Assembly: GCA_964596125.1 (NCBI GenBank)
Contig: CAZQRP010000015.1
Location: 22,454-86,453, forward strand
Direction: 5' to 3'
Origin: CAZQRP01 sp964596125
Lineage (GTDB): Bacteria; Chloroflexota; Dehalococcoidia; GIF9; UBA5629
DNA length: 64,000 bases
The notes beneath the pieces were generated by a model. That model ran no database searches. It was not told the DNA's origin and was given only the letters and a program-made list of their open reading frames with translations. This document shows, piece after piece, positions 1 to 9,097 of this stretch. Within the stretch, counting starts at the first letter, position 1; each line of letters starts with the position of its first letter. Position numbers and translations under genes: made by a program.

Positions 1-1
1 G

Positions 2-214
2 AGAATAAGTGTGAACATACATACCGTGGAAGGGATACATCCGCAGTGTATAGCCATGGCTCACGGTATAGCACATTGGCTTGAAGGCCACCCAACTAGG
101 GGGAGATCTGGGCTTCTTAATGTCATTTTGAGGGTAGAGGATAAATATTTCTGTCCTATTTCACAATCCATCGAGACGGCAGTAAGAGTTAAGGTTTATA
201 AAGCCGAAAGTTAG
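2..214 (+). CDS. Molybdopterin oxidoreductase, C-terminal end (partial)
   Basis: The frame is open to the left edge, so only the last 70 or so residues of a longer gene are visible. The segment has the look of the C-terminal molybdopterin-dinucleotide-binding domain of DMSO-reductase-family enzymes: a GIHPQCIAMAHGIAHW stretch (compare the usual G-x-H-P...HGxGHW), followed by a short loop and the typical ending VRVKVYKA. The GTG at 11 is an internal codon rather than a start, since the frame continues upstream. The substrate cannot be inferred from this fragment. It lies 136 bp before the first molybdenum hydroxylase on the same strand. The family call is by pattern only. Confidence 0.6.
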   Translation, partial: RISVNIHTVEGIHPQCIAMAHGIAHWLEGHPTRGRSGLLNVILRVEDKYFCPISQSIETAVRVKVYKAES

Positions 215-350
215 CGAAGAATAAGGTATAATGATGAATATTGCATATTGTTGTAGCGTCTCGCCCTGAGTCGTGTATAGGAAAAGCATTACATTCTGGC
301 TATGAATGATTGGATGGTTTTATTAATTTATCATAGTTAAGGAGGAAAAG

Positions 351-2645
351 ATGTCAGAGTATTCTATAGTGGGGAAATCTGTACCCAGAGTGGATGGGAT
401 AGTTAAAGTTACCGGTGATGCAATATACGCAGACGACTTGATACTACCGGGGATGCTTCATGGTAAAGTTCTGAGGAGTCCCTGTGCTCATGCCAGGATC
501 CTTAACATCGATACCAGTAAAGCAGAGAAGCTGGCTGGCGTAAGGGCAGTGATCACCGGCAAAGATTTTCCCGGGATTCCCTTTGGTTGGATTCCCGCTA
601 CGAGGGACCAGCTACCTTTTGCCGTTGATAAGGTGCGGTTCTTTGGGGAAGCTGTAGCTGCAGTAGCTGCCGATGATGAGGACATTGCTGAGGAAGCTCT
701 GGACCTGATCAAGGTGGAATATGAGGAATTGCCTTTCGTATTAAGTGCTGAAGAGGCAATGAAAGAAGGTGCTCCACTGGTCCATGACGACAAACCAAAT
801 AATATTGGTTTTGAAGGTAAATATCACTGGGGTGATGTAGAAAAGGGCTTTAGAGAGTCGGACTATATACGGGAAGAGACCTTTAATACCCATCGGGCAA
901 GCACCGGTTACATTGAGCCCGATGCAGTCCTGGTCAGTGTGGATTCGTCAGGGAGAGTACATTTTCAGGGTTCGAAGCAAAGCCCATATATAACGTGGCG
1001 TCATCTATGCCGTGCAATGGGGTTGCCTTTGAGTAAGGTAAGAATGACCAATCCCTATATAGGCGGTGGCTTCTCTGGTAAGCACCTGCCCTTCGAGGTG
1101 GATTTTGCCGCCGTCCGTTTAGCCCAGAAGACTGGTAGACCGGTGAAGTTGGTGAGAACGCAAGACGAAGTTCTGGGCTTCAGCGTTCAGAGGCAGGCAA
1201 AGAATGTCTGGATAAAGGTGGGAGTCAAGAAAGATGGCACATTGGTAGCCTGCGATTGCAGACTCATTGCTGAAGGTGGTGCCTATATGAATCAAACAGC
1301 GTTCCAGTGCTTCGCTTTCCTGATGTTTATGATTACCCCTTATAGATGTCCTAATTTAAGGTATGAATTTAAGCGGGTCTATACTCACAGGACACCTTGT
1401 GGTACTGTTCATGGTCATGCTTCGCAACCGGCCCGTTATGTCCTCGAGTCTATATTAAGTATGATAGCCGATGAAATAGGGATAGACCAGGTAGAGATAA
1501 GGTTAAAGAATGCCTACAGGACGGGTGAGTCCACTCCTAACAAGATCGAGTTTTATGATACTCTGGCTTTAACGGAGTGTATCGATAAGGTCGCCGAAGC
1601 TATAAACTGGAAAGAGAGAAAGGCCAATAAGATACCCAATCGCGGTATTGGCTTCGGTTGTTTTCTCAATCCTCCGGGGGGAAGACTGGGAGGGCACTTT
1701 GCCGGTTCTGCGGTGTTAAGGGTTGCCGAAGATGGCACAGTGACGCTTTCCTCCGGTACCACTGAGATTGGCCAGGGTGTTGATACTGCTATGGCTCAGA
1801 TGGTAGCGGAAGTGCTGGGGATTGAAGTGGAGGATGTCAATGTGGCAGTGGAAGATACCGACACCAGCATTCTAAATCCAGGGGTGTTTGCCAGTAGATG
1901 TACCTTATGGGATGGAGGGGCAGCCGTAAAAGCAGCAGAGGATGCCAGGAGGCAGATGGCTGAAGGGGTTGCTGAACAGCTTGGGGTGAAGCCTGAGGAC
2001 CTGGAGTTTAAGGGGCGTAGAGTATATATTAGAGGTAATCCCGATAAAGGAGTCTCTTTCACCGTGGCAGCCAGGCTGGCTTACTATGAGAAAGGAATAC
2101 CTATCTACGGGAGGGGAACTTTTTCTCTGGAGGTTGGCCAGGTCGATATGAGTACGGCAGAGGGTGGTTTTTCCGGGCCATGGGGCGCATTGGCTCACGG
2201 AGTGGAGGTAGAGGTTGATCCTGAAACCGGGCTTGTCAAGGTGTTACGCTTTGCCACGGCTCAGGATTCCGGACGCCCCATAAATCCGATGTTGCTCAGG
2301 GGGCAGAGTGAGGGATCAGGAATAGGTATAATTAGTTATTCACTCCTTGAAGAAAGCCTTATTGATGAAAGAGGGCAACCTACTAATGTCAACTTCCTGG
2401 ATTATAAGGTCGCCACATCACTGGATGCTGCACCATGTGATTACATTGAAGTTATAAATCCAAGCACTGTGGGACCATTTGGTGCCAAGTCAGGTGCAGA
2501 AGCAGCCGCTTCTACGATGTTGGCGGCTATTTCTAACGCAATTGCCGATGCTACAGGAGTATGGGTAAAGGACACCCCTATTACTCCTCAGAAAATCCTT
2601 AAAGCACTGAAAGAGAAGGAGGCCAAGAGCAATGAATTACCTTAG
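351..2645 (+). CDS. Xanthine dehydrogenase family, molybdenum-binding (large) subunit, set 1
   Basis: 764 residues, the usual length for the molybdopterin-cytosine-dinucleotide subunit of three-subunit hydroxylases (CoxL / hydroxybenzoyl-CoA reductase alpha type). The N-terminal a/b-hammerhead domain begins around PRVDGIVKVTGDAIYADD (residues 12-29). The Mo-binding domains follow, with GGGFSGKH near residue 240 and the C-terminal GAKSGAEAA, where the Glu sits at the position of the catalytic Glu of the usual GAKGVGE motif (a Gly is replaced by Ala). A strong ribosome-binding site, AAGGAGG, lies just before the ATG. The FAD subunit start overlaps its 3' end by 14 bases, so the two are translationally coupled. 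Electrons would pass Mo to 2Fe-2S to FAD in the cytoplasm. The substrate is unknown; a CoA-bound acid is suggested by the nearby ligase. Confidence 0.92.
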   Translation: MSEYSIVGKSVPRVDGIVKVTGDAIYADDLILPGMLHGKVLRSPCAHARILNIDTSKAEKLAGVRAVITGKDFPGIPFGWIPATRDQLPFAVDKVRFFGEAVAAVAADDEDIAEEALDLIKVEYEELPFVLSAEEAMKEGAPLVHDDKPNNIGFEGKYHWGDVEKGFRESDYIREETFNTHRASTGYIEPDAVLVSVDSSGRVHFQGSKQSPYITWRHLCRAMGLPLSKVRMTNPYIGGGFSGKHLPFEVDFAAVRLAQKTGRPVKLVRTQDEVLGFSVQRQAKNVWIKVGVKKDGTLVACDCRLIAEGGAYMNQTAFQCFAFLMFMITPYRCPNLRYEFKRVYTHRTPCGTVHGHASQPARYVLESILSMIADEIGIDQVEIRLKNAYRTGESTPNKIEFYDTLALTECIDKVAEAINWKERKANKIPNRGIGFGCFLNPPGGRLGGHFAGSAVLRVAEDGTVTLSSGTTEIGQGVDTAMAQMVAEVLGIEVEDVNVAVEDTDTSILNPGVFASRCTLWDGGAAVKAAEDARRQMAEGVAEQLGVKPEDLEFKGRRVYIRGNPDKGVSFTVAARLAYYEKGIPIYGRGTFSLEVGQVDMSTAEGGFSGPWGALAHGVEVEVDPETGLVKVLRFATAQDSGRPINPMLLRGQSEGSGIGIISYSLLEESLIDERGQPTNVNFLDYKVATSLDAAPCDYIEVINPSTVGPFGAKSGAEAAASTMLAAISNAIADATGVWVKDTPITPQKILKALKEKEAKSNELP

Positions 2646-3495
2646 AAGATTACCCAAGTTCGAGTACGTTTCGCCTCAAACGATAGCTGAAGCTTGTTCT
2701 CTTATCGCAGATTACAGGGAGAAAGGAGCGCTTCTCGCAGGTGGTAGTGATCTTTTGCCTAAAATGAAAAGGAGGGAGAAAGCTCCTCAATATCTGATTT
2801 CGCTCAAGGCCATTCCAGACCTGAGGGGCATCGAAAATAATAATGGTCTGAAGATTGGTTCGATGACCACTATTCATGACATCCAGACATCCTCCTTAGT
2901 TAGGGCTAAATTCGCGCCTCTGGCCCGGGCAACTGATGAGTTCGGCTCTATGCAGATCCGGAACCTGGCCACTGTTGGTGGCAATCTATGTAGCGGTGCT
3001 CCCTCTGCTGATACTGCTCCCCCTCTGGTCGCCCTGGGTGCAATGTTCAGGATGATTAGCTCCAGGGGGGAAAGGACTATCTCGGCAGAGGAATTCTTTG
3101 TAGCGCCTTTCCAGACAGTGCTGGCTGAGGATGAGTTGCTTGCTGAGATCCGGATACCAGGCCAGCCACCTTCCAGCGGAGGCACATATCTGAAATACGC
3201 TTTCAGAGGAGCAATGGATCATGCCTTTGTTGGCGTCGCAGTAGCTCTAAGCCTTGATGGTAATCGCTGTAGTCAGGTTAAGATAGCGCTGGGTTCCTGC
3301 AATCCTGTCCCTTTTAGGGCCACCGGAGCTGAGGATATTTTGAAAGGAAAAGAACTGGAAGAGTCCTTAATTGAAGAGGCAGCTAAGAAAGCCTCGCAGG
3401 AAGCCAGTCCCAGAACTGATCCCGATTACAAAAGGGAGATGATAAGAGTTTTCACCCGGAGGGCATTAAAGCAGGCTCGGGAGAGCGCCGGCTGA
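2632..3495 (+). CDS. Xanthine dehydrogenase family, FAD-binding (medium) subunit, set 1
   Basis: 287 residues, the full length of a CoxM-type flavin subunit. The FAD pyrophosphate-binding signature LLAGGSDLLPKMKRR is near residues 35-49, and the second flavin motif ATVGGNLCSGAPSADTAPPL is near 110-130. The C-terminal CO_deh_flav_C domain ends in the usual RREMIRVFTRRALKQA-like helix (here KREMIRVFTRRAL). The start ATG lies inside the end of the large subunit gene. Unlike the third set at 18424-19425 it lacks the extra four-cysteine loop, so it should carry only FAD. It transfers electrons from the iron-sulfur subunit to an unidentified acceptor. Confidence 0.92.
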   Translation: MNYLRRLPKFEYVSPQTIAEACSLIADYREKGALLAGGSDLLPKMKRREKAPQYLISLKAIPDLRGIENNNGLKIGSMTTIHDIQTSSLVRAKFAPLARATDEFGSMQIRNLATVGGNLCSGAPSADTAPPLVALGAMFRMISSRGERTISAEEFFVAPFQTVLAEDELLAEIRIPGQPPSSGGTYLKYAFRGAMDHAFVGVAVALSLDGNRCSQVKIALGSCNPVPFRATGAEDILKGKELEESLIEEAAKKASQEASPRTDPDYKREMIRVFTRRALKQARESAG

Positions 3496-3537
3496 TGAGA
3501 TGCTCTAAATAACAAATCATGATAGGAGAAACATTTC

Positions 3538-4002
3538 ATGAAGCAATTAGTTACGCTAAGGATAAATGAGCAATCTTATAAGGTGGAGGTAGAGCCTCAG
3601 AGAACTCTGCTTGAGGTCTTGCGGGAAACTATTGGTTTGACAGGTACCAGGAAAGGATGTGGTGAGGGCAATTGTGGTAGCTGCACCGTTATACTGGATG
3701 GAAAGGCAGTAAATTCCTGTCTCATTTTGGCGATTGAAGCACAGGATAAAGATATTTATACCATTGAAGGCCTGGCTAACGAAGGGAAATTGCATCCTCT
3801 ACAGCAGTCCTTTATTGATCATGGGGCTTTTCAATGTGGATTCTGTACCGCAGGGATGATTATGACTGCCAAGGCCTTTCTGGATGAGAATCCCAATCCT
3901 ACTGAGGAGCAAACGGTAAGGGCAATAGCAGGCAATTTGTGCCGGTGCACCGGCTATACCAGCATTATAAAAGCCATACTCGCCGTGGCTCAAAAAAATT
4001 AA
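3538..4002 (+). CDS. Xanthine dehydrogenase family, [2Fe-2S] (small) subunit, set 1
   Basis: 154 residues, full length for the CoxS/HcrC family. The plant-type ferredoxin cluster motif CGEGNCGSC, with the fourth Cys in VNSC, is around residues 40-65. The second cluster is held by CGFC (about 103) and CRC in NLCRCTGYTS (about 136). It carries electrons from the Mo site to FAD. It begins 42 bases after the FAD subunit, behind ATAGGAGAAAC, and completes the operon order large-medium-small. All eight cluster cysteines are present. Confidence 0.93.
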   Translation: MKQLVTLRINEQSYKVEVEPQRTLLEVLRETIGLTGTRKGCGEGNCGSCTVILDGKAVNSCLILAIEAQDKDIYTIEGLANEGKLHPLQQSFIDHGAFQCGFCTAGMIMTAKAFLDENPNPTEEQTVRAIAGNLCRCTGYTSIIKAILAVAQKN

Positions 4003-4321
4003 TGATGCGGGTAGGCAAACCTGGTTTTTTCCCCAGCACATATTTCCAGATTTGATGCGGCACTACTTTTTAGTCTCCGTATTAAATTAAACAGTAGAAA
4101 CGACAGGATTAATAAAAACCGGAATAACTCTTACCATCTGGCGATGCCTAGTATTGCTTGACAATAATGATATAATGAAAACTGTATTCAAGGATTTCTC
4201 ATACCACTACGTGCTGCAAATAATACTATTTTAGTAATGCATGACACATCTTATTTGTGAGCTCGCGGTTTAGATTGGCCTATTTAAGAATATCAAAAAA
4301 TAGCCATATTGAATTTATTGT
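4003..4321. other. Intergenic stretch before the acyl-CoA ligase
   Basis: No gene is evident in these 319 bases. A TTGACA hexamer at 4158-4163 and a TATAAT at 4171-4176 are both present but only 7 bases apart, so they cannot form one promoter with each other. Neither has a good partner at 16-18 bases. A promoter for the ligase probably lies here but I cannot place it. Confidence 0.4.
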
Positions 4322-6238
4322 ATGGTCAGCTCTGTTAGTGAATCCAGTACTGGTTCTTTTACTTGGAAGGATCGCTTCGCCTCCAAGACTATTCCTGCAA
4401 TTTTCTTAGAAAAAGTCAAGCAGACACCTCATAAAGTAGCCTTGCGCACAAAAGAGCTTGGTATATATAAAGAGGTTACCTGGCAGCAGTATTTCGAGCA
4501 TGTAGAAAACTTTAGTTTGGGGCTGTTAGAGTTAGGGCTGGAACGTCGTGATCGTGTAGCCATTATGGGAGACCCGTGCCCGGAGTGGATATACGCTGAC
4601 TTAAGTATTCAGTCGGTCGGTGCCATCAGTTATGGTGTTTTCTCAACCAGTTCTACGGTAGAAGTTCTGCATCTGATGAAAGATGGTGGCGCTAAATTTT
4701 TCATTGCTGAGGACCAGGAGCATGTAGACAAGGTCCTGGCCGTAGCTGATCAACTTCTCTCTTTCCAGAAAATAATCGTTGCTGATACCAGGGCTATGTT
4801 TATGTACGAAGATCCTCGTATCATAAGCTTTTCCGAGGTGGAGGAGTTGGGGAAATCGCGCAAAGCTTCCGAGCCGGATTTATACGAAAGATTGGTCAAT
4901 GAAATAAAGCCTGATGACGTGGCTACCCTTATTTATACCTCCGGTACTACAGGAGCTCCAAAAGGAGTCATGCTTACTCACCGCAACTGGTTGAGCGGTT
5001 GGAGCGGTATCATAGATACATTCCCTCAGTTACAAAAGCCACAACGTGTGGTTACTATGCTGGAGCTGGCTCATGCGATGGAGAGGGCTAACAGCAGCTA
5101 TCTTCCTCTTATAGCTGACTTCACTCCGCATTTCAGTGACGAGATCGAGTCAATTCAGGAGACGCTTTTCGAAGTGTCGCCCACATACATTTCTGCACCG
5201 CCCAGATTCTGGCAGAAGTGGGCGGCACAGGCATTGAGTGACATTGAGCAGAGTACTCTGGTAAAGCGGGCGGTCTATCGGTTTGCCATGAGGATAGGTC
5301 GGAAATATGTTCAAAAGAAGTGGAACAAGGAAAAATCATTGCTATGGGAAATGCTCTATAAAATGGCCTACTGGCTTGCGTTTCGGTATATTCTGGATAT
5401 ATTTGGTCTGGCACGGGTAGAGTTTTGTTCCACAGGTGCTGCTCCTGTGCCGGCTGAGACAGTAGCCATCTGGCAAATATGGGGACTGAAATTGCGGGAA
5501 GGGTTTGGTTCAACTGAAGCTGGGGGACTTCCCCTGATGCAATTAGAAGATTTCCCCAAGCCGGGCAATGCCGGGAAAAACCTTGGTGGCTATGAAATGA
5601 AAGTGACGGAAGAAGGTGAGTTGCTTTTCGGCGGTCCTCCTGTTTTTGTCGGGTACTGGCAGGATAAAGAGACAACCGACAAGGTTAAGAGAGAGGGCTG
5701 GGTCCACACTGGCGATCTGGTGAAAATTGTAGAAGAAGGAAATGTAAAGATAGTTGACCGATTGAAAGATGTTCTTACCACCGCCGGAGGTAAGACCATG
5801 AGCCCGTCTGAAATTGAAAAAGCATTAAAGTCAAGTCCCTATATAAGCGAGGTAGTAGTGTTTGGCAATGGCCGCAAATATCCTTCGGCTTTAATAGAGA
5901 TCAACTTCGATACGGTCTCAGAATGGGCCAGAAGCCACGGTGTAATATACGGATCATTTACCAGCCTGACGGAACATCCTAAAGTATATGAGTTGATCTC
6001 ACATGAGGTGGACAAAGCAAACCAGCAACTGGCGCGGGTGGAACGGCCAAAGAAATTTCGCATTATTCCCAAAGAGCTGGATCCGGAAGAGGAAGGCGAA
6101 CCGGTGACTGCTACTCGTAAGATACAAAGGGATCGTTTTTACCAGAGGTTTAAGGATTTAGTAGAGTCAATGTATACTGCTGAAGAGGAAGAGCGTATTA
6201 GCGCCGAGTTGGGACTACTTGAAAAGGAGGTGGAATAA
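4322..6238 (+). CDS. AMP-forming acyl-CoA synthetase (long-chain type)
   Basis: 638 residues, typical of the long-chain acyl-CoA synthetase (FadD15/FAA) branch of the ANL superfamily. The ATP/AMP signature LIYTSGTTGAPKGVMLTHRN is near residues 205-224. The adenylate motif GFGSTEAGG is near 395, HTGDLVKI near 462, and the hinge and CoA-step motif DRLKDVLTTAGGKTMSP near 480. It would convert a carboxylic acid, ATP and CoA to acyl-CoA, AMP and PPi in the cytoplasm. It lies between a molybdenum hydroxylase operon and a substrate-binding protein on the same strand, which suggests it activates the imported acid. No good Shine-Dalgarno precedes the ATG, so the start is less certain than the frame. 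The chain length or aromatic nature of the substrate cannot be read from sequence. Confidence 0.9.
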   Translation: MVSSVSESSTGSFTWKDRFASKTIPAIFLEKVKQTPHKVALRTKELGIYKEVTWQQYFEHVENFSLGLLELGLERRDRVAIMGDPCPEWIYADLSIQSVGAISYGVFSTSSTVEVLHLMKDGGAKFFIAEDQEHVDKVLAVADQLLSFQKIIVADTRAMFMYEDPRIISFSEVEELGKSRKASEPDLYERLVNEIKPDDVATLIYTSGTTGAPKGVMLTHRNWLSGWSGIIDTFPQLQKPQRVVTMLELAHAMERANSSYLPLIADFTPHFSDEIESIQETLFEVSPTYISAPPRFWQKWAAQALSDIEQSTLVKRAVYRFAMRIGRKYVQKKWNKEKSLLWEMLYKMAYWLAFRYILDIFGLARVEFCSTGAAPVPAETVAIWQIWGLKLREGFGSTEAGGLPLMQLEDFPKPGNAGKNLGGYEMKVTEEGELLFGGPPVFVGYWQDKETTDKVKREGWVHTGDLVKIVEEGNVKIVDRLKDVLTTAGGKTMSPSEIEKALKSSPYISEVVVFGNGRKYPSALIEINFDTVSEWARSHGVIYGSFTSLTEHPKVYELISHEVDKANQQLARVERPKKFRIIPKELDPEEEGEPVTATRKIQRDRFYQRFKDLVESMYTAEEEERISAELGLLEKEVE

Positions 6239-6332
6239 AAGAGAAAAGGGGAATATTATAAAAGAAAGAGACACTATACCTCGATTGCTAATCAGGGACC
6301 TTAGAGTAGTTCAAATTTAAAGGGGGTTTGTT

Positions 6333-7547
6333 ATGAAGAAAGAGTGGCTATGTATTGTATGTGTATTGTTCTTAAGCATATTCCTGATCACCAGTACGGT
6401 TTCAACTTCCTGTGCACCTTCAGTCAAGACCGGAGAGCCGTACAAGATTGGCGTAACTGCTGCCCGGACCGGGCCGGCTGCTATCTCTTATGTTCCTTCA
6501 AGTGAGGGTTTCAGAATATACATGGAAAAGTTGAATGATGAAGGAGGTATCAATGGTCATCCGGTGGAGCTTATTATCGAAGATAATGCTTCACAGGGCG
6601 GTAAAGCTGGTTCGGACGTAAGAAAATTTGCTGAGATGGGAGCGCATCTGGTAATGGTTGCCAGTACTTCAGCAACGTTTGGACCGTCAATAGCCGAGGC
6701 TAAAAAGGCTAATATACCTATTTTATTTGGCGCTGGTAGTGTTTCTCCTGCGGAAGCCTTGCCTCCTAATCCTGAGCCGCTGGTATTTGCTACAAGTGAT
6801 AAAGGATTGAGCGCAGACCCTTACAGGGCAGTCCAGACAGTATCGTTGTTAGCTACCCCACCCGTCACATTCGGTATGATAACCGCTGATATACCTGTAG
6901 CAGTAGCCCAGGCTGAGAAAGCAACGGAGCTAGGCAAGGCGAAAGGATGGACCGTTATTGAGGACCGTTTCCCTATGGGTACAGTTGACCTCACACCTGT
7001 TGCCGCCGAGTGGATTAGGAAGGGAGTTAACTGGGCACTGGAGTTTGGACCGGTTGGGGCTAGGTTGATGTACCCGGCTCTGATGAAACAGGGATGGAAA
7101 GGCAATTTCATTCTCATGTATGAGGCTTTTAATTATTTAACAGAGCATAAGGCAGATAACCTTCATGCCATCTGCTCGGTAGCACCTCTGGAAACGATGA
7201 GCCTACCGGACCATAAGGAGATTACAGAAGCTGCAGAAAAATACAAGGCTTCAACATTACTTACAGAGAATTTATGGGGTTGGGATACGGCAAAGGTAGT
7301 AGAAGAAATATTGAAGAAAGCAGGATATCCGCCTACTACTGAAAAATTGCTGAAGGTGATGAGCGATTTTGAGTTTGATGACAGACCGCTGGCCAGGGTA
7401 CACAAGTGGACTCCTACTGACCACCTGGGTACACTTGTCTGGCGCGCGTATAAATGGGATAAGGGGAAAGGAGCAATTGTTCCTGTAACCGACTGGTGGC
7501 GTGCGTCAGCAGCCGGAGAGGTAGAGAAAATAGGGCCCAAGCTTTAA
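6333..7547 (+). CDS. Branched-chain-type ABC transporter substrate-binding protein
   Basis: 404 residues with an N-terminal hydrophobic export signal (residues 1-25) ending at a Cys in VSTSCAPS, which could be a lipoprotein anchor although the lipobox is not canonical. The body is a type I periplasmic-binding fold of the LivJ/Peripla_BP_6 family: YKIGVTAARTGPAA begins the first strand, then GGINGHPVELIIEDNAS and LVMVASTSATFGPSIAEA. Members bind amino acids, aromatic acids, ureas or amides outside the cell. The ribosome-binding site AAAGGGGG lies just upstream. It probably feeds the LivHMFG importer encoded about 4 kb downstream, with the second hydroxylase between them, so the ligand may be the precursor of the hydroxylase substrate. 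The ligand is unknown. Confidence 0.9.
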   Translation: MKKEWLCIVCVLFLSIFLITSTVSTSCAPSVKTGEPYKIGVTAARTGPAAISYVPSSEGFRIYMEKLNDEGGINGHPVELIIEDNASQGGKAGSDVRKFAEMGAHLVMVASTSATFGPSIAEAKKANIPILFGAGSVSPAEALPPNPEPLVFATSDKGLSADPYRAVQTVSLLATPPVTFGMITADIPVAVAQAEKATELGKAKGWTVIEDRFPMGTVDLTPVAAEWIRKGVNWALEFGPVGARLMYPALMKQGWKGNFILMYEAFNYLTEHKADNLHAICSVAPLETMSLPDHKEITEAAEKYKASTLLTENLWGWDTAKVVEEILKKAGYPPTTEKLLKVMSDFEFDDRPLARVHKWTPTDHLGTLVWRAYKWDKGKGAIVPVTDWWRASAAGEVEKIGPKL

Positions 7548-7704
7548 ATTTTTGGAATTAAAAAGTCGAGATACAGGTAATCTGCTCGTTTTAGCAAGTA
7601 TGCGACCTTACTCATCAAGGTAGTCGTTGTTGCATTGTCGGGATACCGAGTTGTGCGCGTACTGAGGCACGGTTGCTGTGGCCCATCTATCTGGAGGGAA
7701 AGGC

Positions 7705-8592
7705 ATGGAAGAACACAGATTAGGATATCTCAGCAGGTTGCCCAGGTTCGATTACTTGGAACCCCGGACATTGGAGGAGGTATGCACCGCTCTTTCTTCT
7801 TATGGTGAGGAGGCTAAAATATTAAGTGGTGGTACAGACCTTCTGGTCTCGATGAAGAAAAGGGATATCGTGCCTCGATATGTAATTAACCTGAAGACAG
7901 TGCCCGGGCTTGATTACATAACGTATAGCACGAGTGATGGCTTGAGGATTGGAGCACTGGCTACACTCAGCAACATAGAGAGTTCGAAGGTGGTGAGGGA
8001 GCGGTTCCCTCTCATGGCCGAAGCAGCCTATCAGACGGGGCCATCCCACATTCGGAACATGGGCACTATGGTTGGCAATATATGCAATGCCGATGCTGCT
8101 GCTGATTCAGTTCCAGCACTAATAGCCCTGGGGGCTAAGGTTAAAGTACAGGGTCTGAGTACGATAAGAACAATCCCCATAGACGAGTTTATCGTTGATT
8201 CAAAGAAGACTGCGCTAAAAGGTGATGAGATTGTCATCGAAGTTCAGGTTCCGGATATGCCTCCCAACACCTGTGGCGTCTTTATTAAAATTCCGGAACG
8301 AACGATGATTGATATAGCGGTTGCCAGCGCTGCTGTAGTCGTAACGGCAGATGAAAAGGGCAGTAAGGTAGTTGATAGTAAAATAGTATTTGGGGCGGTG
8401 GCACCAGTACCTTTCAGGGCACGCATTGCAGAAAGCATGATCAGGGGCAAGGCTGTAGATACAAGACTTATAGAGAGGGTAGCGCAAGCCGCTTCAGAGG
8501 AGGCCAGACCACGTACCCGTCACGAATATAAGAGACAACTGGTTGCTACACTGGTCAAACGGTCCTTTAGACAGGCCCTTAATCTCAACTAG
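7705..8592 (+). CDS. Xanthine dehydrogenase family, FAD-binding subunit, set 2
   Basis: About 295 residues. I chose the ATG at 7705 because GGAGGG sits six bases before it; an in-frame GTG at 7678 has no such site and would add nine residues. The motifs are ILSGGTDLLVSMKKR (FAD loop) and GTMVGNICNADAAADSVPAL, the second flavin loop, with no extra cysteine insertion. The C-terminal domain ends YKRQLVATLVKRSFRQAL. It is the first gene of the second hydroxylase operon, arranged medium-small-large, unlike set 1. It passes electrons from the 2Fe-2S subunit to an unknown acceptor. Confidence 0.9.
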   Translation: MEEHRLGYLSRLPRFDYLEPRTLEEVCTALSSYGEEAKILSGGTDLLVSMKKRDIVPRYVINLKTVPGLDYITYSTSDGLRIGALATLSNIESSKVVRERFPLMAEAAYQTGPSHIRNMGTMVGNICNADAAADSVPALIALGAKVKVQGLSTIRTIPIDEFIVDSKKTALKGDEIVIEVQVPDMPPNTCGVFIKIPERTMIDIAVASAAVVVTADEKGSKVVDSKIVFGAVAPVPFRARIAESMIRGKAVDTRLIERVAQAASEEARPRTRHEYKRQLVATLVKRSFRQALNLN

Positions 8593-8605
8593 AAAGCGAA
8601 TTTTC

Positions 8606-9097
8606 ATGAAGTGCGAACTCATATTAAGGGTTAACGGAGAAGAATACAAGGTCATGGTGGAACCGTGGTGGACATTGTTGCAGGTGATCAGGGATGAGAT
8701 ACCGCTTGCCACAGGAGTCAAGGAAGGCTGCAGTACCGGTGAATGCGGGGCCTGTACTGTTTTGATCGATGGCGTGCCGGTCCAGTCATGCCTGATGATT
8801 GCTGTAGATGCTCGGGGCAAAGACATTGTCACCATCGAGGGGCTGGCAGTCAACGGTGAGCTTCATCCTGTTCAACAGGCTTTTATCGAGCACGGTGCTA
8901 TGCAGTGCGGCTTTTGTACGTCGGGATTTATACTGTCGGCAAAAGCTCTTCTTGATAACAACCCTGTGCCAACAGTGGACGAAATAAAGGAGGCATTTGA
9001 CAGCAATCTATGCCGCTGCGGTTGCTACTCTGAAGCGATCGAAGCTGTAATGGCAGTTGCGCAAAGCAACGAAGGTAAATCGGATGTCAGCGTATAA
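8606..9097 (+). CDS. Xanthine dehydrogenase family, [2Fe-2S] subunit, set 2
   Basis: About 163 residues, taking the ATG at 8606 (MKCELILRVNGEEYK); longer upstream starts would overlap the FAD gene and add sequence with no family resemblance. Ferredoxin-type cluster: CSTGECGAC with the later Cys in VQSC. Second cluster: CGFCTSG and NLCRCGCYSEA. The last motif is odd: the family nearly always has CRCTGY, while here Thr-Gly is replaced by Gly-Cys, adding a spare cysteine beside the cluster. The 3' end overlaps the large subunit start by 14 bases, showing translational coupling. Confidence 0.9.
   Translation: MKCELILRVNGEEYKVMVEPWWTLLQVIRDEIPLATGVKEGCSTGECGACTVLIDGVPVQSCLMIAVDARGKDIVTIEGLAVNGELHPVQQAFIEHGAMQCGFCTSGFILSAKALLDNNPVPTVDEIKEAFDSNLCRCGCYSEAIEAVMAVAQSNEGKSDVSV

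Noticed and set aside
4158..4176. TTGACA and TATAAT upstream of the acyl-CoA ligase
   Set aside because: The two boxes are only seven bases apart, far too close to form a promoter.
5133..5675. Minus-strand open frame inside the acyl-CoA ligase
   Set aside because: Shadow of the ligase coding sequence; no start signal and no protein-like pattern.
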